A DNA stretch of 64,000 nucleotides from Schauerella fraxinea. Its GTDB lineage: Bacteria > Pseudomonadota > Gammaproteobacteria > Burkholderiales > Burkholderiaceae_B. The stretch is from assembly GCA_030849945.1 (NCBI GenBank), contig JAVDKK010000004.1:186001-250000 (forward strand). Direction: 5' to 3'. Shown one piece after another: positions 35,189 to 44,347 of the stretch (the stretch's first letter is position 1; every line of letters begins with the position of its first letter). The notes beneath the pieces are model-generated. The model did not search any database. It was not told the DNA's origin and worked only from the letters and a program-made list of their open reading frames with translations. Position numbers and translations under genes: made by a program.

Positions 35189-35204
35189 CGCTTTCGGAAT
35201 CGAC

Positions 35205-36344
35205 ATGGACGATATGTTTGGAGACGCGGCCGAACGCCTGTTTGCCGCGACATTTACCCCGGCGTTGCAACGCGCCGCAGTTGCTGGCGACCGAAGTCGC
35301 GATGGTGCGGGACGCAGCGATGACGATCGCGAAAGCAAGGCCAACGGCATTACCGTTGCCGATAACGACGGCGACAGTGCCCACCATGACGCCGCCATTG
35401 AAGCCGCCCTTGACGCCGCCTGGCTCGCCTGCGAGAACGCGGGGTTTGCCGATGCCCTGCTGCCCGAAGCGGCAGGCGGATCAGGGCTCACGCTGGACGC
35501 GCTTTTCACCACGGCGCTGGCTGCGGGCCGCCACGCCTTGCCGGTGCCGCTCATTCACACTGCCCTCATCGCGCCGGCCCTGCATGCCGCGGGGATAATG
35601 CGCCCCGCCGGTTCGATTGCCTTGGCGCCGTTCGCGCAACGCGACGGCACGCACCTCCACGTCCGCGCGTTGCCCTGGGGCAAAACGGCACGGTGGGTGG
35701 TGGCACAATGCGCCGACGACACGCGGCTGCTTGATGTGAGCGAGGCGGTGATGACTGCCGACAGCGCCTATGGCAGCTTGCAAGCCGACCTGCGGTGGCC
35801 GCAGACGGCCGGGATTGCGGTGGCGATCGACAATGTGGCCACCCTCGCCGCCACGGCCTACACCGGCCAGATCGCGGGCGCGATGCAGCGGGTATTGGAG
35901 ATGACGGTCGGCTATGCGGAGGACCGCAAGCAATTCGGAAAGAGCATCGGCAAGTTTCAGGCGATTCAGCAGCAACTCAGCGTGATGGCCGAACACGTGG
36001 CCGCCGCGCGCATCGGCGCGCAGATGGCTTTTCAATCCACCACCGCGCAGCCCGATCCACTGCTGGCGGCCGTTGGCAAACGGGCCGCAAGCGCGGGCGC
36101 GCCAGTCATTGCCGCCACGGCGCATGCCGTGCATGGCGCCATCGGCATTACGGCCGAATACGACTTGCATCGTTATACGCGGCTGCTGCATCAATGGCGG
36201 CACGCGGCCGGTAGCGAATCGTATTGGGATGCCCGCATCGGCCGAGCGGCGCTGGCCTCGTCCGACCGAGCGCTGGACTTCATGCGCCTCAAGCTCAATC
36301 CACACCCAGCATCGCATCGCGCAGACGCCCTGCCGACGCGCTAG
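35205..36344 (+). CDS. Acyl-CoA dehydrogenase-like protein (second subunit)
   Basis: 379 residues from the ATG at 35205 (MDDMFGDAAERLF); the open frame upstream is the end of the preceding gene. The C-terminal domain is recognisable (GYAEDRKQFGKSIGKFQAIQ, then AVHGAIGITAEYDLHRYTR). The N-terminal half is weakly conserved and contains a charged insert (RSRDGAGRSDDDRES, about residues 28-42). It likely pairs with the dehydrogenase encoded upstream. Its last 50 bp overlap the 3' end of the convergent LysR gene. Confidence 0.88.
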   Translation: MDDMFGDAAERLFAATFTPALQRAAVAGDRSRDGAGRSDDDRESKANGITVADNDGDSAHHDAAIEAALDAAWLACENAGFADALLPEAAGGSGLTLDALFTTALAAGRHALPVPLIHTALIAPALHAAGIMRPAGSIALAPFAQRDGTHLHVRALPWGKTARWVVAQCADDTRLLDVSEAVMTADSAYGSLQADLRWPQTAGIAVAIDNVATLAATAYTGQIAGAMQRVLEMTVGYAEDRKQFGKSIGKFQAIQQQLSVMAEHVAAARIGAQMAFQSTTAQPDPLLAAVGKRAASAGAPVIAATAHAVHGAIGITAEYDLHRYTRLLHQWRHAAGSESYWDARIGRAALASSDRALDFMRLKLNPHPASHRADALPTR

Positions 36345-37188
36345 CGCTATCGCGATTGATCACGATGGATAAACTCAACGCGCCGCGGGCGTCGTCATCG
36401 ATCAGATCGATGAAGCGCACGTGGGGATTGCTGTAGGCGCGTGCCACGGCGGGCACCAGCGCCACGCCCATGCCGCTGGCCACCAGGCTTACCACCGTCT
36501 GCACCTGAATCGCTTCCTGACTCACGCGCGGTGAAAACCCCGCGCGCCGGCACAGCTCATGGGTCACGCTGAACAACCCGGGCACTTTATCGTGGGCGTA
36601 GAGCACGAAATCCTGCCCACGCAGCGCATGCAAGGCCACGCGCGCGGCGCCCGCCAACGCATGCCCCGTTGGCACCGCCAGAATCAGATCGTCGCGCTCG
36701 ACCTGCGTGACCTCCAGATCCGGATCGTCGGCGATGGGACCGCGGATCACGGCGGCATCGATTTCGTTGGCGCGCAGCATATCGATCAGCCGCACCGTGG
36801 TTTCTTCGCGCAATGCCAATTGCACTTGCGGATAGCGCGCGCGAAAACGCGGCAGGCACTGCGGCAGCAAGGCATAGGTCGCCGACCCCACGAAGCCCAG
36901 CCGCAAGTCGCCGAGTTCGCCCAACGCCACGCGCCGCGCAGAGCGCCGCGCCTGATCGGCAAAGAACAGACTGCGGCGGGCGTCTTGCATCAGCGCCTCG
37001 CCCGCAGGGGTCATCGTTACGCCTTTGGCCGACCGATCCAGCAGCTTCACGCCCACCGCGTGCTCCAGCTTCTGGATCGACACCGACAACGCGGGTTGCG
37101 CAATGTGCAGCACGTCGGCCGCACGGCGAAAGCTGCCAAGCTCAGCAATGGCAACAAACTGACGAAGCTGACGCAGATCCACAGACAT
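36295..37188 (-). CDS. LysR family transcriptional regulator
   Basis: 297 residues. The N-terminal winged helix has the LysR pattern (LRQLRQFVAIAELGSFRRAA, HIAQPALSVSIQKLEHAVG). A type-2 periplasmic-like effector domain follows (about 90-290). It is divergent from the CoA-transferase gene and convergent with the dehydrogenases, so it probably regulates this catabolic cluster. A T-N11-A candidate box is in the divergent region. Confidence 0.93.
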   Translation of the reverse strand: MSVDLRQLRQFVAIAELGSFRRAADVLHIAQPALSVSIQKLEHAVGVKLLDRSAKGVTMTPAGEALMQDARRSLFFADQARRSARRVALGELGDLRLGFVGSATYALLPQCLPRFRARYPQVQLALREETTVRLIDMLRANEIDAAVIRGPIADDPDLEVTQVERDDLILAVPTGHALAGAARVALHALRGQDFVLYAHDKVPGLFSVTHELCRRAGFSPRVSQEAIQVQTVVSLVASGMGVALVPAVARAYSNPHVRFIDLIDDDARGALSLSIVINRDSASASAGRLRDAMLGVD

Positions 37189-37207
37189 AACGCAACGGTA
37201 TCGGTTG

Positions 37208-37222
37208 ATATGAAACCTATAT
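37208..37222. promoter_or_regulatory. Candidate LysR box (ATAT-N7-ATAT)
   Basis: ATAT at 37208-37211 and 37219-37222 give the T-N11-A spacing typical of LysR-regulator sites. It lies 20 bp upstream of the lysR start and 38 bp upstream of the CoA-transferase start, in the only shared promoter region. Confidence 0.4.
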
Positions 37223-37259
37223 TAGACCGCTATACGTAGCCCGACTAGCATCCCTGCGT

Positions 37260-38606
37260 ATGACCACACCTCATGCCTCGCCCGGCGGCGCCACCGCTGC
37301 GGCCGCAACTGCTCATGCAGACTCCACGCACGCAGACCCCACGCACTTGGCGCCTTCCATCCCCCCCGCCGCGCCAGGCGCCCTCTCCGGCGTGCGCATT
37401 CTGGATCTCACCACGGTGGTGTTCGGTCCCTATGCCTCGCAAATCCTGGGTGACTATGGCGCCGACGTGGTCAAGATCGAAGCCCCGGGCGGCGATTCCA
37501 CCCGGCAGACGGGCCCCGCGCTCGAAGCCGGGCTCTCGGCCATTTTTCTGGGGATGAACCGCAACAAGCGCAGCGTGGTACTGGACCTCAAGCAGCCCGA
37601 GGCGCGTGCCGCCCTGCTCACCTTGATCGATCGCGCGGACGTGATCATGCACAGCATGCGACCGCAAAAGATGGCCAAGCTCGGCCTGGACGCCGCCACG
37701 CTGTGCGCGCGCAATCCAAGGTTGATCTACGCCGGCTTGTACGGCTTTGGCGCGGGTGGTGCCTACGACGGCCGCCCGGCTTACGACGACATCATCCAGG
37801 GCCTGTCCGGCGTGGCCGACATGATGGCGCGGCAAGGCGGCGCGCCGCGTTATCTGCCCACGATCGCCGCGGATAAAACCTGCGGCCTGATCGCCACGCA
37901 CGCCATCCTGGCCGCGTTGTTCCAGCGCGAACGCACCGGCCGCGGTCAGGCGATCGAAATTCCGATGTTCGAATCGATGACGTCTTTCATGCTGGTCGAA
38001 CACATGTACGGCCGGCATCTGGTCGACGCCCCGCCCGAAGACCGCACCGCCGGGTATCCACGCATGCTGGTGCCGTGGCGCCGGCCGTATCAAACCGCCG
38101 ACGGCTATGCCTGCGTATTGCCTTACACGGATACGCACTGGCGCCTGTTCTTCACGCACGCCGGCCACCCCGAAGATGCCGACGATCCGCGCTTTGCATC
38201 GATCGCCTCGCGCACGCGTCATATCGGCGCGCTGTACGAACGCGCGGGCGCGATCGTCGCCACGCAAACCACGGCGCATTGGCTGGCCCTGTGCGAACGC
38301 CTGGAAATTCCAGCGGCGCGCGTAAACGGTCTGGACGAACTTGAAGACGATCCGCATCTGGCGAGCGTGGGCTTTTTCGTCGACCTCGAACAGAACGGCC
38401 ACCACTACCGCTTCACACGCAATCCCGTCACCTTGGCCGACTCGCATGTGGCGCCCACGATGCCGCCGCATCTGGGCGCGCACACACGCGAGATCCTGCG
38501 CGAGGCAGGGCTGGACCCCGCTCATATCGAAGCCATGCTGGCCAAGGGTGCGGCGATCGATCGCGCCTCGGCTGCCACCCCCCCACACAAGGAGCACACC
38601 CCATGA
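37260..38606 (+). CDS. CaiB/BaiF family (class III) CoA-transferase
   Basis: 448 residues. Moves CoA between carboxylic acids. The N-terminal family block LSGVRILDLTTVVFGPYASQ is followed by GDYGADVVKIEAPGGDSTR and the catalytic aspartate D176 in AYDDIIQGLSG. An extra ~40-residue Ala/His/Pro-rich leader precedes the fold, so a later start is possible, though no better in-frame ATG with a ribosome site was seen. It overlaps the MaoC-like gene by 4 bp (ATGA). Confidence 0.92.
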   Translation: MTTPHASPGGATAAAATAHADSTHADPTHLAPSIPPAAPGALSGVRILDLTTVVFGPYASQILGDYGADVVKIEAPGGDSTRQTGPALEAGLSAIFLGMNRNKRSVVLDLKQPEARAALLTLIDRADVIMHSMRPQKMAKLGLDAATLCARNPRLIYAGLYGFGAGGAYDGRPAYDDIIQGLSGVADMMARQGGAPRYLPTIAADKTCGLIATHAILAALFQRERTGRGQAIEIPMFESMTSFMLVEHMYGRHLVDAPPEDRTAGYPRMLVPWRRPYQTADGYACVLPYTDTHWRLFFTHAGHPEDADDPRFASIASRTRHIGALYERAGAIVATQTTAHWLALCERLEIPAARVNGLDELEDDPHLASVGFFVDLEQNGHHYRFTRNPVTLADSHVAPTMPPHLGAHTREILREAGLDPAHIEAMLAKGAAIDRASAATPPHKEHTP

Positions 38607-39070
38607 CCGAACAACGCCCCACCACGCTGCTGGGCCGCGGCTTTTACTGGCAGGAAATCGAGGTTGGCCAACGCTTCCATACCTTCAAGCGCACGGTGAC
38701 CGAAACCGACATCATCAATTTCATCAGCGCCACCGGCATGCTGGAAACGATTTTCATCGACACCACTTTCGAGCACGGTGCCATCCAGGGTCGGCCGGTG
38801 CCGGGTGCCCTGACCTATGGTTTGATCGAAGGCATATTGATGCAGACGATGGTGCAAGGCACCGGCTTGGCCCTGCTCGAAGTACACAAGAAAATGCTTG
38901 GTCCGGTCGTGGCCGGCGACACCATCTGGGCCGAAGTTGAAGTGACCGGCGTACGCCCCACATCCAAGCTCAATCGCGCCGTGGTGACGTCGGCCATTAC
39001 CGTAAAAAATCAACATGGCAAAGCCGTGATGGATTACACCGCCGTGCGCATGCTGGCTGGGCAACCCTAG
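38603..39070 (+). CDS. MaoC-like hot-dog protein lacking the usual catalytic pair
   Basis: 155 residues with a single hot-dog fold (GRGFYWQEIEVGQRFHTFKR at the start; PVPGALTYGLIEGILMQTM in the middle). Hydratases of this family carry Asp and His five residues apart in GDxNPxHxD; here the segment at residues 45-53 reads GMLETIFID, so the Asp is Met46 and the His is Phe51. It may be a binding or structural subunit, a thioesterase-like variant or an inactive homologue. It is translationally coupled to the CoA-transferase. Confidence 0.85.
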   Translation: MTEQRPTTLLGRGFYWQEIEVGQRFHTFKRTVTETDIINFISATGMLETIFIDTTFEHGAIQGRPVPGALTYGLIEGILMQTMVQGTGLALLEVHKKMLGPVVAGDTIWAEVEVTGVRPTSKLNRAVVTSAITVKNQHGKAVMDYTAVRMLAGQP

Positions 39071-39124
39071 CCGCGCCGTGCTATCCCGCCTTGTCAGGCC
39101 CACCACAAAAATAACGGAGACAAC

Positions 39125-40111
39125 ATGACAAAGCATCCCCTGAAGACCTTTATGGCCGCGCTCGGCACGGTGGCCTGCCTCGCCTTGCCCGCCGGCGTGC
39201 TGGCCGCCGACTCGGCCTGGCCGCAACGGCCGATCACGATGATCGTGCCCTTTCCACCGGGCGGCCCCACCGATCTGGTCGCCCGCGTGCTGGCCAAGCA
39301 ATTGACCGATCAACTGGGTCAGACCATCGTGGTCGAGAACAAGGGCGGCGCCAATGGCAACATCGGCATGCAAGCGGCCGCGCTGGCCAAGCCCGATGGC
39401 TATACGGTGCTCTACAACACCTCATCGATTGCACTGAGCCCCAACCTGTATGCGAGTCTGGCGTTCGATCCCGCCAAGGACTTCACTGCTGTGTCGTCGA
39501 CGGCCGTGATCCCGCTCGTGCTGCTTGTCCATCCCTCGGTGCCCGCCACCGACCTGAAGTCCTTCATCGATTACGCCAAGTCGAAAGACGGCGGTTTATC
39601 GTATGCGTCAGCAGGCGCCGGCAACGTCACGCATCTGGGCGCGTATCTGTTTTTGCAATCGGTGGGGGTGCGTGCCACGCACGTGCCCTATCGGGGCAGC
39701 GCACCGGCGATGACGGATCTTGTGGGTGGGCAAGTGCAATTCAGCACCAATACGCTGAACGACTCGCTGCCCTTCATCCGCGACAATCGCGTGCGTGCGT
39801 TGGCGGTGACGAGCAAGGTACGCAGCGATCGATTACCCGATGTGCCAACGGTTGCCGAAGCGGCCATACCGGGATTTGAAGTGGGCGCCTGGCAAGGAAT
39901 TGTGGTGCCGGCAGGCACCCCACAAGCGATCGTGCAAAAACTCAACGCCGAGATCGGCCGTGCGCTCAAGTCGGACGAGATGCAGAAGCAACTCGCCTTG
40001 CAAGGCGCGCAGGCCCTGGGCTCAACGCCCGAGGCCTACGCGCAATACATCAAAAGCGAAACCGCCCGTTGGGGCGAGGTGGTCAAGGCCGCGGGGGTGA
40101 AGCTGGACTGA
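39125..40111 (+). CDS. Bug family tripartite tricarboxylate transporter receptor
   Basis: 328 residues. ACGGAG sits 6 nt before the ATG. A signal peptide (LKTFMAALGTVACLALPAGV) ends at LAA before DSAWPQRPITMIVPFPPGGPT (the last written here shortened to its key PFPPGGPTD motif), typical of Bug receptors. YKNT/YNTSS and AGAGNVTHLGAYLF blocks follow. It binds a small organic acid in the periplasm. No TctAB membrane genes are adjacent, which is common for orphan Bug proteins in Burkholderiales. The 3' end overlaps proV by 29 bp, in opposite orientation. Confidence 0.93.
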   Translation: MTKHPLKTFMAALGTVACLALPAGVLAADSAWPQRPITMIVPFPPGGPTDLVARVLAKQLTDQLGQTIVVENKGGANGNIGMQAAALAKPDGYTVLYNTSSIALSPNLYASLAFDPAKDFTAVSSTAVIPLVLLVHPSVPATDLKSFIDYAKSKDGGLSYASAGAGNVTHLGAYLFLQSVGVRATHVPYRGSAPAMTDLVGGQVQFSTNTLNDSLPFIRDNRVRALAVTSKVRSDRLPDVPTVAEAAIPGFEVGAWQGIVVPAGTPQAIVQKLNAEIGRALKSDEMQKQLALQGAQALGSTPEAYAQYIKSETARWGEVVKAAGVKLD

Positions 40112-41540
40112 CCTTGGCGGGGCCGGCGTCCTGCGCGTCGGCCACGGCCTGGGCATCGACGCGCGGTACGCCGGCGGCTTGTTCGACGGCGCCGTGCGTG
40201 TTGACGAGGCTCCCGTCGGCCCCATGCACGTCGGCCCCACGCACCTCGGCAGATTGCCCGTCGGCGGCCATCGCGTTATTGCGCAATTCCTCTTGCGACA
40301 CCGGCACCACCGCATCCACTGGCGACGTCGACGCCATTTCGTCGGCTTGGGCCTCACCATCATCCACCGGCGTAGGATTGACGAGCTCGACCACCTTGCG
40401 GCGTGACAGCATGCCGACGAACTCATCGTTTTCGTCGGTCACCGCCATCGGCTCATTGCTGTTGAGCAATTTGGCCAGCACTTCATCCAGGCCAGCCGTG
40501 GACGGCACCGTGGTCAGGTCTTCCACGAAGCGAGCGATATCGCGGGCGTTTTCGCCCACTGCGCGGCGGGCCGCGTCCAGCGTCAACACACCGGCCAGGC
40601 GCTTGCCGTCCAGCACCGGCGCATAGCGCCAATCCAGCGCCTGCAAGCGTTCAAGCACATGCGCCGGGCGCGAACGCATCGTGAGCGTCAAGCGCGGCGG
40701 ATTGACCGCGTGCGTGGCGTTGAGTACCTTGCCGCGGTTCACATCCTGCAGGAACGCCTGCACATAATCGGTGGCCGGATTGAGCAGAATATCTTCAGGC
40801 GTGCCCTCCTGCACCAGCTCGCCGTCCTTCAGGATCGCGATCCGATTACCCAGGCGCAACGCCTCATCCAGATCGTGGGTGATGAACACGATGGTTTTGT
40901 TCAACCGGGCCTGCAACTGCAGCAGGTGATCCTGCATTTCGCGGCGAATCAGCGGATCGAGCGCCGAGAAGGCCTCATCCATCAACAGGATCTCGGCGTC
41001 GGTGGCGAGCGCACGGGCCAAACCCACACGTTGCTGCATGCCGCCCGACAACTGATGCGGATATTGGCTTTCGAAACCTGCCAGACCCACCTGCTCCAAC
41101 CAGCTGCGCGCCGTGGCCTCGCGGGTTTTGCGATCCACGCCTTGCACTGTCAAACCATATGCCGCGTTATCGAGCACCGTGCGATGGGGAAACAGGCCGA
41201 AGCGCTGAAACACCATGCTCATCTTCTTTTGACGGAAGCGCTCGAGGTCGCGGTTGTTAAGCTTCATCACATCCTCGCCATCGACCAGGATCTGGCCGGA
41301 GGTGGGATCGATCAGGCGATTGAAGTGGCGAATCAACGTCGACTTACCCGAGCCCGACAGGCCCATGATGACGTAGATGCTGCCTTCTTCGATCGACAGG
41401 CTGATGTCGCGCAAACCGAGCGTGTGACCGCTCTTGGCCAACAGGTCATCCTTGCCGATACCGCCTTGCGCTTCAGCCAACCACTTTTTCGGATTGGAGC
41501 CGAAGACTTTGTAGATGTTCTTGACTTCGATCTTGCTCAT
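40083..41540 (-). CDS. proV: Glycine betaine/proline ABC transporter ATPase with C-terminal tail
   Basis: 485 residues, against about 400 for E. coli ProV. Walker A GLSGSGKST at about 60-68, signature LSGGMQQR, Walker B ILLMDEAFSALDPL; two CBS domains follow (about 275-392). Residues 393-485 are an extra low-complexity Ala/Asp/Val/Gly tail. CBS domains sense ionic strength in osmoregulated homologues. The start overlaps the proW stop by 4 bp. The 3' end overlaps the Bug-receptor gene. Confidence 0.93.
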   Translation of the reverse strand: MSKIEVKNIYKVFGSNPKKWLAEAQGGIGKDDLLAKSGHTLGLRDISLSIEEGSIYVIMGLSGSGKSTLIRHFNRLIDPTSGQILVDGEDVMKLNNRDLERFRQKKMSMVFQRFGLFPHRTVLDNAAYGLTVQGVDRKTREATARSWLEQVGLAGFESQYPHQLSGGMQQRVGLARALATDAEILLMDEAFSALDPLIRREMQDHLLQLQARLNKTIVFITHDLDEALRLGNRIAILKDGELVQEGTPEDILLNPATDYVQAFLQDVNRGKVLNATHAVNPPRLTLTMRSRPAHVLERLQALDWRYAPVLDGKRLAGVLTLDAARRAVGENARDIARFVEDLTTVPSTAGLDEVLAKLLNSNEPMAVTDENDEFVGMLSRRKVVELVNPTPVDDGEAQADEMASTSPVDAVVPVSQEELRNNAMAADGQSAEVRGADVHGADGSLVNTHGAVEQAAGVPRVDAQAVADAQDAGPAKVSPASPPRP

Positions 41541-42397
41541 CGTTGGCCTCCTTGGCGACGGACACGGTGTCCATAGGATTGGGTGATACGGTCGAATAGC
41601 ACGGCGAGCACGACAATGCCCAGCCCGGCCAGCAACCCTCGTCCCACCTCAAGGCGGTTGATGCCCAACAACACTTCATAACCCAGCCCGCGCGCACCGA
41701 TCATCGAGGCGATCACCACCATCGACAACGCCATCATCGTGGTCTGGTTGATCCCGGCCATGATGTTGGGCAGCGCCAGCGGCAATTGCACGCCAAACAA
41801 CTGCTGGCGCGACGAGGCGCCAAACGCACGCGAAGCTTCGAGCACTTCACGATCGACCAGACGAATACCCAGATCGGTCAAGCGGATGAGGGGCGGTACG
41901 GCATAGATCACCGTGGCGATCAGCGCGGGAATCTTGCCCAGGCCGAACAGCATCACGACCGGGATCAGATACACGAAGCTCGGCATGGTTTGCATGACGT
42001 CGAGCACCGGCAGCATGATCGAACGCAGCCAATTGATGCGCGCCATCAGGATGCCGAGCGGAATGCCCACCAGCACCGAAAGCAGTGTGGCCATGATCAT
42101 GAGCGACAGCGTCTGCATGCCGGCGTCCCACAACCCCAGCACACCCAACAGGCAGAGCAGCGCGCCCATGGCGAGGCTGAAGCCGATGCGACGGCTGACG
42201 CCGAAGGCGATGACGATGGCAGCGATGACCACCACCCACCACGGCGTATTGCGCAGCAGTTGTTCGAGCCAGACCAGCACATCCAGGATCGGCTGCGACA
42301 GATCCTCGAGATGACTGGCGTAATTCTCGACCAGATGATCGACGAAGCCGTCGATCGCCCCGCGCACGGCGCGGGCAGGAATAATTTCGGGAAACAT
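41537..42397 (-). CDS. proW: Glycine betaine/proline ABC transporter permease
   Basis: 286 residues with about seven hydrophobic segments. The coupling loop is visible (VLEASRAFGASSRQQLFGV), followed by LPLALPNIMAGINQTTMMAL, a hallmark of ProW/OpuAB permeases. GGAG lies 8 nt before the ATG inside a 12-bp perfect palindrome ACTCCGCGGAGT (42405-42416). It forms the channel with ProV; ProX supplies the ligand. Confidence 0.94.
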   Translation of the reverse strand: MFPEIIPARAVRGAIDGFVDHLVENYASHLEDLSQPILDVLVWLEQLLRNTPWWVVVIAAIVIAFGVSRRIGFSLAMGALLCLLGVLGLWDAGMQTLSLMIMATLLSVLVGIPLGILMARINWLRSIMLPVLDVMQTMPSFVYLIPVVMLFGLGKIPALIATVIYAVPPLIRLTDLGIRLVDREVLEASRAFGASSRQQLFGVQLPLALPNIMAGINQTTMMALSMVVIASMIGARGLGYEVLLGINRLEVGRGLLAGLGIVVLAVLFDRITQSYGHRVRRQGGQR

Positions 42398-42548
42398 GAA
42401 TAAAACTCCGCGGAGTCACGCCAGGGGCGGCGCAACTAGCAAGCCGCGCGCCGCAAACCGGCATGGGGAGGAGAAAAACGACACCGGCCACGCACTGGCA
42501 CCGGCAATGAAAAGAAAAAATCGAAACGGGAGACACCGCTTCGATCAT

Positions 42549-42575
42549 GGGCGTGCGCCGTCTGGCGGCACGCCC
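42549..42575 (-). terminator. Hairpin after proX
   Basis: GGGCGTGC (42549-42556) pairs with GCACGCCC (42568-42575), 12 nt beyond the proX stop on the transcribed strand. It is followed further downstream by a T-rich run. It may partly terminate the transcript or stabilise the proX part of the message, so that the receptor exceeds ProV and ProW. Confidence 0.45.
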
Positions 42576-42586
42576 GAGTCACGTTA

Positions 42587-43585
42587 TTACAAGGCCGCCT
42601 GCACGCGTTGGGCGACGTCAGCCGGCACCCACTTGGTCCACACGTCCTGCTGGTTTTTGAGGAACCAGGTCGAGATGTCTTTCGAATCGTCGCCCGACTC
42701 TTCCATATGCGCCAACGTCTTGTCGATCACGTCGGTGGGCACGGACATCTTCGAGAAGAATGCCGTGAGCTTGGGCGCGTCCTGCATGAACTTGGCATTC
42801 AACGCGGTGAACACCGGATTTTCCGGATAGGCGCTGGGCTCGGGATTGGCGCAGTTGGGCGACGTCAGGCACTTGTGCTTTTCGGCGTCATAGGGCGGCA
42901 AGTCGAGCTTGACCAGATCCAGCGCGCCCACCAGCGGCGTCGGATACCAGTAGTAGAAAACGATATTTTGCTTGCGCTTGTAGGCCGACATCAACGCGGC
43001 TTTCTGTGCGGCACCGGTTCCCGGCGAGTACAACGTGTAGCTCTCGTCGAGCTTCAATGCGCGATAGAGATTGCTGCTGGCGACTTCGCAGCCCCAGCCT
43101 GCCGGGCAACCGTAGAAACGGCCCTTGCCGGGTTCTTCGCGATCCTTGAACTCGTCCTTGTACTTCGGCAAATCGGCCGCGCTTTTCAGCTCCGGCAGAC
43201 GATCGGCCGTGTACTTCGGGATGAACCAGGCTTCGCCGCCGGTGTACAGATCGGCGACCCGCTTGACCTTGCCCCCTTTCTCGGCGCGTTCCCACGGCTC
43301 GGCCACGCTGTTGAGCCAGACCTCGGTGTTGACATCCAGGTCACCGCGCTCGAGTGCGGCCAACGCCGGCAATGTCTCGGTGGGCAGCACTTGGGTCTTG
43401 CAGCCGTAGCCCTTCTCGACGATGAAGCGTTGCACGTCGGCCAGAACCAGGTTGGACTCCCAGTTCATGCCGCCGAAATTGACCGGGCGGTTGACTTCAC
43501 ACGTGGGGGTATCGGCGGCTTGAGCGGCACCGCAGGCGGCAAACAAGGCAGCGGCGATGGCAAGATGCTTGGGGGAAAACGACAT
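42587..43585 (-). CDS. proX: Glycine betaine/proline ABC transporter substrate-binding protein
   Basis: 332 residues. TAGGAG lies about 10 nt before the ATG. The signal peptide (HLAIAAALFAACGAAQA) precedes ADTPTCEVNRPVNFGGMNWE. The ProX pattern PTETLPALAALERGDLDVNTEVWLNSV (residues shortened here to ERGDLDVNTEVWLN) and CEVASSNLY are visible, with aromatic residues lining the quaternary-ammonium site (NFGGMNW, EVWLNS). It is the first gene of proX-proW-proV; it probably serves osmoprotection or betaine catabolism. Confidence 0.93.
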   Translation of the reverse strand: MSFSPKHLAIAAALFAACGAAQAADTPTCEVNRPVNFGGMNWESNLVLADVQRFIVEKGYGCKTQVLPTETLPALAALERGDLDVNTEVWLNSVAEPWERAEKGGKVKRVADLYTGGEAWFIPKYTADRLPELKSAADLPKYKDEFKDREEPGKGRFYGCPAGWGCEVASSNLYRALKLDESYTLYSPGTGAAQKAALMSAYKRKQNIVFYYWYPTPLVGALDLVKLDLPPYDAEKHKCLTSPNCANPEPSAYPENPVFTALNAKFMQDAPKLTAFFSKMSVPTDVIDKTLAHMEESGDDSKDISTWFLKNQQDVWTKWVPADVAQRVQAAL

Positions 43586-44347
43586 GGGATGAAATCTCCT
43601 ATAGGTGGCAGACCGAACCTGCCCCTCGCGGGGCGATTCGATCCTGGCGCTAAAGGGGAATGCATGGGGCGCAATGCCCTAACAGACCGGCTAGCAGGTG
43701 GGCTGGATCGAGGGATCCAAAACCCGCGCAAGGCGCATCGGGATAACGCGGCGGTGCATGGCGTGTATTACGGGAACACACTGCACCGCACAGGCGTCGG
43801 ACCGGGCAAGCCTGAAGAGGCGATGCCGATCGCAATCTCAATGTGCGAAAGATGGGTGCAACTGAACGACGAAGACAGCATTTTAGACAAAAGTTTACGT
43901 CCCGCCAAATCCAACGGCCGTTTTCCGTAACATTTCGCGCATTTTTGGGCCGTTTCCCAGGGGTGGCCTCCCCTCGCCCCGCCTATCCAGTTAAGAGAAG
44001 GTCGATCAGGTCAGTTGCATTGAGTGACAAAATAGCATCCCGGCCGGCTTGCGCGACGGGAACTTACTACTAACTGAATGAAGCAAAATTACGGTGCTAA
44101 AAATGGCGCGCCGCAGCATCGACATGAACATTGGCCGGTGTGAGTGTCGGTGCAGTTGTCGGCCGCAGCGATGGGTGCTGGTGGGGCTGTCGGTGTCGCT
44201 GTCGGTGTCGCTGTCAGCGTCATGGTCGATGCAGGTGCAGGTGCAGGTGCAGGTGTTGATGCAGGTGTCAATGCAGGTTTCGGTGCAGATGTCGGCCGCA
44301 GCCGTGGGTGTTGGCAGCAGCCATCCTGCCAACACCACACAGGATCG
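43586..44347. other. 762-bp non-coding region between proX and cfa
   Basis: Contains the proX promoter region (upstream of 43586 on the minus strand), about 400 bp without any clear gene, and then the GGTGCA-type minisatellite. Open frames across it come from the periodic repeats and have biased composition; I find none supported by a ribosome site and family pattern. The part around 43860-43920 is AT-richer and may hold the proX promoter. Confidence 0.5.
44148..44314. repeat. Minisatellite: 34-bp direct repeat flanking hexamer/dodecamer arrays
   Basis: A 34-bp unit at 44148-44181 recurs at 44281-44314 with a few mismatches. Between them are two perfect copies of GTCGGTGTCGCT (44189-44212), four perfect GCAGGT hexamers (44231-44254) and degenerate hexamers. 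The array ends 33 bp beyond the cfa stop codon. Confidence 0.85.

Noticed and set aside
44006..44338. Minus-strand ORF starting just after cfa with a Cys/Thr/Asp-rich repeat.
   Set aside because: Its composition only reflects the underlying hexamer array read in one frame; no ribosome site or family pattern.
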